7,261 bases of DNA, taken from the NCBI GenBank assembly GCA_018067325.1, contig JAGPUU010000456.1:1-7261 (forward strand), given 5' to 3'. Positions 1 through 4,387 of this stretch are shown here, piece after piece; within the stretch, counting starts at the first letter, position 1, and every line of letters starts with the position of its first letter. The position numbers and the translations under genes were made by a program. The DNA is from Amphritea sp. Its GTDB lineage: Bacteria > Pseudomonadota > Gammaproteobacteria > Pseudomonadales > Balneatricaceae. Under the pieces are notes generated by a model, which saw only the letters and a program-made list of their open reading frames with translations, ran no database searches and had not been told where the DNA came from.

Positions 1-230
1 ACCTGCTGCTGTTCCTCAGTCATAAAGACAACATCATTGGTTTTACAGAACTGATCAAACGCACCCTGCGGCATGATTAGTTCGACGAACAACGCCGGAT
101 CACCAATCGCAAAATCAAACTCAACAAAACGTGCATTTCCGGAGCTACGTACCCGGACAAATTTTGTCAGCTGATCAAAGCTGGATCTGCCTTCTGAATC
201 TTTACGGGTGTGTAGTTTCAGATCTACCAT
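1..230 (-). CDS. dmpK: Phenol hydroxylase assembly/P0 protein, DmpK/PoxA type (partial, 3' end beyond window)
   Basis: The minus strand from 230 reads an open frame of 76 full codons beginning MVDLKLHTRKDSEGRSS and running off the left edge. The recognisable family core is FDQLTKFVRVRSS, then ARFVEFDFAIGDPALFVELI, then MPQGAFDQFCKTNDVVFMT, which matches the small DmpK/PhcK/PoxA proteins (roughly 90 residues). In known systems this protein binds the apo oxygenase component of the multicomponent phenol hydroxylase and helps assemble its di-iron active enzyme. It is usually the first gene of a dmpKLMNOP-type operon, so the oxygenase and reductase genes are expected just left of the window. The ATG is supported by an AGGTGAG ribosome binding site (complement of 234-240) three bases upstream and by the sigma-54 promoter behind it. 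Only the C-terminus is missing. Confidence 0.88.
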   Translation of the reverse strand, partial: MVDLKLHTRKDSEGRSSFDQLTKFVRVRSSGNARFVEFDFAIGDPALFVELIMPQGAFDQFCKTNDVVFMTEEQQQ

Positions 231-233
231 GTG

Positions 234-240
234 CTCACCT
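234..240 (-). promoter_or_regulatory. Ribosome binding site of the phenol hydroxylase operon's first gene
   Basis: On the minus strand AGGTGAG lies three bases before the ATG at 230. It is a good Shine-Dalgarno match and fixes the start of the DmpK-type protein. Confidence 0.75.
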
Positions 241-270
241 GTGAAATTAAGTTTTGATCACAGGATATGC

Positions 271-286
271 TGCAACGGTTGTGCCA
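271..286 (-). promoter_or_regulatory. Sigma-54 (-24/-12) promoter of the phenol hydroxylase operon
   Basis: The minus strand reads TGGCAC-AACCG-TTGCA, a full match to the sigma-54 consensus TGGCAC-N5-TTGCA, with GG and GC at the required spacing. Placing GC at -12 puts the transcription start near 259-260, giving a leader of about 30 bases before the dmpK-type ATG. This promoter class needs an AAA+ activator, and one of the phenol-sensing type is encoded divergently from 593. The pairing closely parallels the Po promoter and DmpR of Pseudomonas CF600 and the MopR system of Acinetobacter. Confidence 0.93.
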
Positions 287-402
287 GAGAGGCAAAAAGA
301 TGGAATATAATTATTCAATAATCGCTAACCAACTGATTTTAAATAATAAAAAACAAAGAAGGCAATCTAGGCGAGTAATGAGCAGGTGGGAAAAAAGCTA
401 GA

Positions 403-440
403 TTAAAAGCTCATGAAATAGTTAAAAGTTAATGAAAAAG
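403..440. repeat. Pair of 19-bp direct repeats, candidate upstream activator sites
   Basis: TTAAAAGCTCATGAAATAG (403-421) is followed immediately by TTAAAAGTTAATGAAAAAG (422-440), with 16 of 19 positions identical. Relative to the predicted sigma-54 start they lie at about -143 to -180, in the range where DmpR and XylR bind their paired sites. The sequence is not an obvious match to the TTGA/TCAA-type inverted repeats I associate with those regulators, so the role is inferred from position and duplication only. Confidence 0.45.
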
Positions 441-509
441 TGAAAAACATCCCCCCTCCTCAACTTTGACTATCGTAGAAGGGAATCAAAATAGGTATTG
501 TTTTTTAGG

Positions 510-515
510 TAGAAT
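510..515 (+). promoter_or_regulatory. Possible -10 element for the regulator transcript
   Basis: TAGAAT matches TATAAT at five of six positions and would start transcription near 522, just ahead of the leader ORF's ribosome binding site. The -35 at a 17-bp spacing (CAAAAT, 487-492) is poor. A good-looking TTGACT at 466-471 has no acceptable -10 at 16-18 bp. The assignment is weak. Confidence 0.3.
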
Positions 516-540
516 TAGCGCCACAATAAGTAAGGATTTA

Positions 541-600
541 ATGCTTAAACTTACAAAAAATAATCAAAAAAAAAGCAAAAGCTGTGCTAAAAATGACTGA
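541..600 (+). CDS. Putative 19-residue leader ORF overlapping the regulator start
   Basis: ATG at 541 has TAAGGA (531-536) four bases upstream, the strongest ribosome binding site in this region. The frame encodes MLKLTKNNQKKSKSCAKND and stops at TGA 598-600. It overlaps the regulator start codon at 593 in a different frame (ATGACTGA), a geometry typical of termination-reinitiation coupling. The regulator has no good ribosome binding site of its own. The peptide is lysine-rich and I recognise no family. It includes an A9 tract (566-574). Loss of one A would join this ORF to the regulator as one 583-residue protein. So this may be a true leader peptide, the real N-terminus hidden by slippage, or the result of a homopolymer sequencing error. 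Confidence 0.45.
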   Translation: MLKLTKNNQKKSKSCAKND

Positions 601-2293
601 AACACCACCAACGCTACCTGATAATCAAGACCTCTTAAAACAGATCCGTTTTGAAAATGAAGAGGGAAAAATCTGGCTGGATGAGCAGCGAATGCTGTTA
701 ATCCATTCTTCCGTAATGGGATTGCTGCGAAATGAACTGATTCAAACCATGGGCGTCGAGCGTGCCAAAGGCTTCCTGATGCGCTTTGGATACCATACTG
801 GCTGGCGAGATGCTGAACTGGCTAAAAAGATCCGCCCGGATATGACCGCTAATGAAATGTTCATGGTTGGGCCACAACTTCATGCAATTAAAGGCATGGT
901 TAAAGTAGTCCCAATAGCTTTGGAGTTTGACGAAGATACGGACCATTTCTACGGATCTTTTGACTGGTATAACTCCCACGAAGTTGAAACCCATCTAGCA
1001 AATTTTGGCAACTCAGATGTGCCTGTTTGCTGGACTCTGATCGGCTACGCCAGTGGTTTTTCTACCTATTACATGAAGCGTCAGGTCATTTTTCGAGAGA
1101 CACAATGTGCCGGTACCGGCGTCGATCATTGTCACATAGAAGGACGACCCGCCGAAGAATGGGACGATGCAGAAGAAGCAGGTAAATACCTACTCCCTGA
1201 CCCGATGATAGAAGAACTGTTAGCGTTGCAGAATGAAGTTACCGTCCTGAAAAATCAGTTTCGCAACAACGAAGTTGAAGACGACCTGTTGTTCAATAGT
1301 GTTGGACACTCAAACGCGTTCAAGAATGTTTGCCACCTGATACGCAAAGCATCAAAAAGTAAAGTGAGCGTTCTCTTACAGGGCGAAACCGGCGTCGGAA
1401 AAGAGATAGTAGCCAAAGGGCTGCATTCCTCCAGTGACCGGGCAAACAAACCTTTTGTTGCGATTAACTGCGCCTGCATCCCTCCCGATCTGATTGAGGC
1501 TGAACTGTTCGGCGTAGAAAAAGGCGCCTATACCGGCGCAACTCAATCCAGGGAAGGTAAGTTTGAGCGCGCTCACCTGGGCACTATTTTTCTTGATGAG
1601 GTCATCGAACTCACACCCAGAGCCCAGGCGTCACTACTTAGAGTACTGCAAGAGTCCGAATTGGAGCGGGTCGGCGATAACCGCACCCGACGTATCGATG
1701 TCAGAGTTGTTGCTGCAACCAATGAAGACCTTGAAGTGGCCGTGCAGGAAGGTCGTTTCCGGGCAGACCTGTTTTACCGTTTGAATGTATATCCTGTGCA
1801 TATTCCTCCACTTCGAGATCGCACTGAAGACATCCCGCTATTAACCGAACACTTTCTGGAAAAGTATTGCACCTTATATAACAAGAAGACATCGGGCATC
1901 TCAGATAAAGCAATGCAGGCACTGACGCAATACAAGTGGCCAGGTAATATCCGAGAACTGGAAAACATGATTGAGCGGGGGGTCATTCTCACCGAAAACA
2001 ACCAGACAATTGGAATGGCCAGTTTCTTCCCCTCCCTTTCAGAGCCTTCTCATCCCCTGAACATTATTAACGGCAGCGGACTGCTCAGTGAAGAACCACA
2101 AAAATCTACCACTGAGAATCAGGAAACCGTCGAAAGCCTGCTAGTAGAAAATTTCAGTCTTGAACAGTTAGAGCAGCAGTTAATCGAAGAATCGATGGCA
2201 CAGTGTAATGGTAATGTTTCAAAAGCAGCTCGAAAACTTGGACTGACTCGGCCGGCTCTCGCTTATAAGTTAAAGAAGCTGCAAGATGGATAA
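593..2293 (+). CDS. dmpR: Phenol-responsive sigma-54 transcriptional activator, DmpR/MopR/XylR family
   Basis: This 566-residue protein (numbered from ATG 593) has the full architecture of aromatic-sensing enhancer-binding proteins and the usual family length. Residues about 16-190 form the V4R-type sensor domain. The phenol-pocket His (H97, GPQLH) and Trp (W125, FDW) and the zinc ligands C146, E169, C172 and C180 all line up with those known in DmpR/MopR. A linker of about 203-230 looks coiled-coil. The AAA+ domain (about 233-465) has Walker A GETGVGKE (264-271), the sigma-54 contact loop as GAYTGA (311-316), and Walker B TIFLDEV (331-337). A Fis-type helix-turn-helix lies at about 537-563. 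A GTG at 584 in the same frame is an alternative start, and the frame stays open back to 542. ATG 593 fits the family N-terminus, but translation probably depends on the overlapping leader ORF. It should activate the divergent phenol hydroxylase promoter when phenol binds. Effector specificity is inferred from context and pocket residues. Confidence 0.94.
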   Translation: MTETPPTLPDNQDLLKQIRFENEEGKIWLDEQRMLLIHSSVMGLLRNELIQTMGVERAKGFLMRFGYHTGWRDAELAKKIRPDMTANEMFMVGPQLHAIKGMVKVVPIALEFDEDTDHFYGSFDWYNSHEVETHLANFGNSDVPVCWTLIGYASGFSTYYMKRQVIFRETQCAGTGVDHCHIEGRPAEEWDDAEEAGKYLLPDPMIEELLALQNEVTVLKNQFRNNEVEDDLLFNSVGHSNAFKNVCHLIRKASKSKVSVLLQGETGVGKEIVAKGLHSSSDRANKPFVAINCACIPPDLIEAELFGVEKGAYTGATQSREGKFERAHLGTIFLDEVIELTPRAQASLLRVLQESELERVGDNRTRRIDVRVVAATNEDLEVAVQEGRFRADLFYRLNVYPVHIPPLRDRTEDIPLLTEHFLEKYCTLYNKKTSGISDKAMQALTQYKWPGNIRELENMIERGVILTENNQTIGMASFFPSLSEPSHPLNIINGSGLLSEEPQKSTTENQETVESLLVENFSLEQLEQQLIEESMAQCNGNVSKAARKLGLTRPALAYKLKKLQDG

Positions 2294-2298
2294 GTCAT

Positions 2299-2325
2299 AA
2301 AGGCTGCTTTAGAATAGCCGCCTTT
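2299..2325 (+). terminator. Probable terminator hairpin after the regulator gene
   Basis: The arms AAAGGCTGCT (2299-2308) and AGCCGCCTTT (2316-2325) pair with one internal mismatch around a seven-base loop, six bases after the regulator stop. The U-run is only three long, so termination may be partial. The flanking AAA/TTT makes it potentially usable from either strand. Confidence 0.5.
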
Positions 2326-2345
2326 AATTCCCTCCAGAGCTCGCC

Positions 2346-3059
2346 ATGAATCTGATTCTGCTTTTTGAAAGTGATTTCATCGCTTCGGACACTGCTGTTA
2401 TCAGTGACCGGCGTTTTCAGCACATAAAACAGTTCTATCAGCCGGTCGAAAGCCAACAGTTGAAAGTAGGTCTGCTGAATGGTGATATCGGTCGTGGAAC
2501 CGTAACCGGCCTTTCTGAGCAAAGCATTACTCTGGAAATTCATCTGGACAACACCCCTCCCCCACCGCTGCCTCTGACACTATTACTCGCTTTGCCCCGG
2601 CCTAAAATGCTAAAGCGTACCTTGCAGACAATAACCAGTATGGGAGTAAAGCAGATCTACCTAATCAACTCATACAAGGTTGATAAAAGTTATTGGTCGA
2701 CACCCGTTCTGCAGGATCATAACCTCAGGGAGCAACTGTTGCTGGGGTTAGAGCAGTCAGGGGATACACTATTACCCGAAGTTCATCTACGTAAACGTTT
2801 CAAACCCTTTGTCGAAGACGAACTGCCCGAACTGGCTGCCCAATCCCGAGCTCTGGTGGCTCATCCCTATAACGCTTCAGACTGCCCTGTCGCTGCCCCG
2901 GTAAAAACAACGCTGGCGATTGGCCCCGAAGGCGGGTTTATACCTTATGAGATTGAAAAACTTCAAGCCACCGGCTTTGATGCGATTCATATAGGCCCCC
3001 GCATTCTTAGGGTTGAGAATGCAGTACCGGTATTACTCGCCAGATTATTTCCGGTCTGA
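2346..3059 (+). CDS. RsmE-family 16S rRNA m3U methyltransferase (SPOUT), divergent second-copy type
   Basis: This 237-residue protein matches the RsmE family, whose known member methylates N3 of U1498 in 16S rRNA using S-adenosylmethionine. The N-terminal part (1-75) corresponds to the PUA-like RNA-binding domain. The C-terminal SPOUT domain shows LLLALPRPKMLKRTLQ (79-94), a SMGV-NSYKVDKSYW stretch (98-117), the SAM-loop motif AIGPEGGFIPYEIEKL (191-206) and the knot segment GPRILRVENAVP (217-228). Canonical RsmE has LRTETA at this last motif, and here the Thr is Asn (N225). The KRFKPFVED stretch (150-158) and overall form resemble a second RsmE-like protein seen in pseudomonads and relatives, so the symbol rsmE may belong to another locus in this genome. 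A run of four prolines (71-74) precedes the SPOUT domain. The ATG has only a weak ribosome binding site (AGAG, 2336-2339). The gene looks unrelated to phenol or iron uptake. Confidence 0.87.
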   Translation: MNLILLFESDFIASDTAVISDRRFQHIKQFYQPVESQQLKVGLLNGDIGRGTVTGLSEQSITLEIHLDNTPPPPLPLTLLLALPRPKMLKRTLQTITSMGVKQIYLINSYKVDKSYWSTPVLQDHNLREQLLLGLEQSGDTLLPEVHLRKRFKPFVEDELPELAAQSRALVAHPYNASDCPVAAPVKTTLAIGPEGGFIPYEIEKLQATGFDAIHIGPRILRVENAVPVLLARLFPV

Positions 3060-3083
3060 GCATTCGCTATCCTGGCGGCTGCT

Positions 3084-3113
3084 TTGGTTAACGAGTGAAC
3101 CAACCTGCTCGTT
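3084..3113 (+). other. Two overlapping short inverted repeats downstream of the rsmE-like gene
   Basis: TTGGTT (3084-3089) can pair with AACCAA (3098-3103), and AACGAG (3090-3095) with CTCGTT (3108-3113). The second stem's 5' arm lies in the first stem's loop, so the two compete or would form a pseudoknot. There is no U-run, so this is not a classical terminator. It may simply mark the 3' end of the rsmE-like transcript. Confidence 0.25.
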
Positions 3114-3135
3114 CATTGATCTGAATCAACTTAAT

Positions 3136-3150
3136 TGAGAATCATACTCA
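3136..3150. promoter_or_regulatory. Fur box 1 upstream of the ferric-iron binding protein gene
   Basis: TGAGAAT-C-ATACTCA is a 7-1-7 inverted repeat that is 6/7 self-symmetric and matches the Fur core TGATAAT-N-ATTATCA at 11 of 14 arm positions. It lies next to the candidate -35 of the transporter gene, so iron-loaded Fur would block polymerase when iron is plentiful. The downstream gene product, a ferric-iron binding protein, makes Fur control very likely. Confidence 0.78.
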
Positions 3151-3178
3151 TTAGCATTGACTTTAATCTTAATATAAA
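3151..3178 (+). promoter_or_regulatory. Candidate sigma-70 promoter for the ferric-iron binding protein gene
   Basis: TTAGCA (3151-3156) and TATAAA (3173-3178) are separated by 16 bp and would start transcription near 3185. An alternative pairing is TTGACT (3157-3162) with AAGAAT (3180-3185) at 17 bp. Either way the promoter sits between or on the two Fur boxes. Confidence 0.5.
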
Positions 3179-3193
3179 TAAGAATGGTTCGCA
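3179..3193. promoter_or_regulatory. Fur box 2, weaker, over the predicted transcription start
   Basis: TAAGAAT-G-GTTCGCA with flanking AA and TT resembles the Fur 7-1-7 pattern (9 of 14 arm positions) and overlaps the expected start site. It is a weaker match than the upstream box, but the two together bracket the promoter. Confidence 0.5.
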
Positions 3194-3251
3194 TTAGCAA
3201 TTGAAGCGTTTACGACAAGCCTTACACAGGTACTATTCAGGAATAATCACA

Positions 3252-4283
3252 ATGCAGAACACCTTTAAAAAACTGGCATTTATCGCTCTTCCAATTACCA
3301 TTGCAGCAACCTCGGTTTCTGCTGCCGATGAAGTGAATATCTATTCCTACCGTCAACAGTTCCTGATTCAACCAATGCTGGAAGCTTTCACTGCTGAAAC
3401 CGGTATCAAAGCCAATGTTGTTTTTGCGAAGAAAGGCCTGATAGAACGTTTAGAGCATGAAGGTAAGAACTCTCCTGCAGATCTATTGCTAACCTCGGAT
3501 ATCAGCCCACTTTATTACGCCGTTGCAACAGGATTAACGCAAGCTGTCGATAGCGATGTACTGGAACAAAACATTCCTGAGCAGTTCCGTGACCCTAAAG
3601 ATCAGTGGTTTGGACTCACCACCCGTGCTCGACTGATCTACGCCTCTAAAGACCGCGTCGCTCAAGGTGAGATCACAAGCTATGAAGAACTGGCCGACCC
3701 AAAATGGAAAGGCCGTATCTGTACTCGTAGTGGAAAGCACAGCTACAATCTGACACTAATCGGCTCTATGATTGCTCAACATGGTGAAGCGGATACAGAG
3801 CAGTGGCTAACAGGCCTGAAAGCCAACCTGGCACGTAAACCTCAAGGTAACGACCGTGCTCAGGTTAAAGCGGTTAAAGAGGGTGTATGTGATCTTGCAC
3901 TGGGCAACTCATACTACTTCGGCAAGATGATCACCAACGAAAAGCAACCTGAACAAAAAGAGTGGGCTAACTCTGTTAACCTGGTTTTCCCTAATCAGCA
4001 AGATCGTGGCACGCATATGAGCATATCCGGTGCCGCACTAACTAAATACGCACCCAATAAAGACAACGCCATTAAACTGATGGAGTTCCTCAGTAAAGCC
4101 CAGTCCCAGGCGATGTATGCAGAAGCGAACTTTGAATTCCCTGTTCGCCCCAACACCAAGCGTTCTGCTTTGATTGAGCAATACATGGGAGAGTTCAAAC
4201 AGGACAGTGTTAGCCTGCAGAAAGTAGCCAAGCTACGTGTTGATGCGGCTAAACTAGTTGACAAAGTTGGCTTTGATAACTGA
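3252..4283 (+). CDS. fbpA: Periplasmic Fe(III) ABC transporter substrate-binding protein (FbpA/FutA/IdiA type)
   Basis: This 343-residue precursor captures ferric iron in the periplasm and delivers it to the inner-membrane permease. Residues 1-24 are a Sec signal peptide: a basic start (KK at 6-7), a hydrophobic core, and the likely cleavage SVSA|ADEV. The mature protein begins VNIYSYRQQFLIQPML (28-43), the hallmark of the FutA/IdiA group. Candidate iron-binding tyrosines are Y31/Y33, Y165 and the adjacent pair Y221-Y222 (GNSYYFGKM). The mature protein's only two cysteines, C157 and C213, could form a disulfide. ATG 3252 is chosen because AGGAA (3239-3243) lies eight bases upstream and the signal peptide starts correctly there. 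A TTG at 3201 would add 17 residues ahead of the signal peptide and lies in the expected leader. The Fur boxes upstream indicate induction under iron limitation. Permease follows after a terminator-like hairpin. Confidence 0.95.
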   Translation: MQNTFKKLAFIALPITIAATSVSAADEVNIYSYRQQFLIQPMLEAFTAETGIKANVVFAKKGLIERLEHEGKNSPADLLLTSDISPLYYAVATGLTQAVDSDVLEQNIPEQFRDPKDQWFGLTTRARLIYASKDRVAQGEITSYEELADPKWKGRICTRSGKHSYNLTLIGSMIAQHGEADTEQWLTGLKANLARKPQGNDRAQVKAVKEGVCDLALGNSYYFGKMITNEKQPEQKEWANSVNLVFPNQQDRGTHMSISGAALTKYAPNKDNAIKLMEFLSKAQSQAMYAEANFEFPVRPNTKRSALIEQYMGEFKQDSVSLQKVAKLRVDAAKLVDKVGFDN

Positions 4284-4327
4284 TATAACCTGATAAAGTA
4301 TCCGGCTTATATCGACAATCTAAATTC

Positions 4328-4356
4328 AAAACGGTAGTCTGCGCGCTACCGTTTTT
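4328..4356 (+). terminator. Intrinsic terminator/attenuator between binding protein and permease genes
   Basis: AAAACGGTAG (4328-4337) pairs perfectly with CTACCGTTTT (4346-4355) around an eight-base loop and runs into T5 and further T-rich sequence. It lies 44 bases after the binding-protein stop and 31 bases before the permease ATG. No separate promoter for the permease is evident, so read-through probably sets a high binding-protein to permease ratio, as is common for such transporters. Confidence 0.85.
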
Positions 4357-4387
4357 CGTTTTTGTTTTCATTTAGATAAGGCAACAG

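Larger units (their letters stand above)
231..540. other. Divergent regulatory intergenic region between dmpK-type and dmpR-type genes
   Basis: This stretch of about 310 bases is AT-rich and holds no convincing protein gene. From left to right it contains the dmpK ribosome binding site, the sigma-54 promoter, a short palindrome ATTATT-C-AATAAT at 310-322, a weak IHF-like stretch near 327-339, two 19-bp direct repeats at 403-440, a C6 run at 451-456, a possible -10 element at 510-515 and the ribosome binding site of the leader ORF at 531-536. The layout (promoter, bend region, activator sites about 150 bp upstream) is what known DmpR/XylR-controlled promoters show. Confidence 0.7.

Noticed and set aside
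52..260. Three TGATCA palindromes (52-57, 172-177, 255-260) as possible regulator operators
   Set aside because: Two lie inside the dmpK coding sequence, where they arise from Asp-Gln codons, and the spacing is irregular. A six-base palindrome is too common to call.
327..339. IHF-like site between the direct repeats and the sigma-54 promoter
   Set aside because: Two of the nine fixed consensus positions mismatch in an AT-rich background. The position is sensible but the sequence support is too weak to annotate.
466..497. TTGACT as a -35 for the regulator
   Set aside because: No hexamer resembling TATAAT occurs at 16-18 bp downstream. The better -10 (510-515) is too far away to pair with it.
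698..994. 98-codon open frame on the minus strand
   Set aside because: It lies wholly within the regulator's sensor domain, has no ribosome binding site or family resemblance, and is best explained as a shadow of the coding strand. The same applies to other opposite-strand frames such as 3995-4264 and 5704-5931.
3201..3251. Upstream TTG start giving a 360-residue iron-binding protein
   Set aside because: The extra 17 residues would precede a normal signal peptide, and there is a good ribosome binding site for ATG 3252. The TTG lies a few bases after the predicted transcription start.
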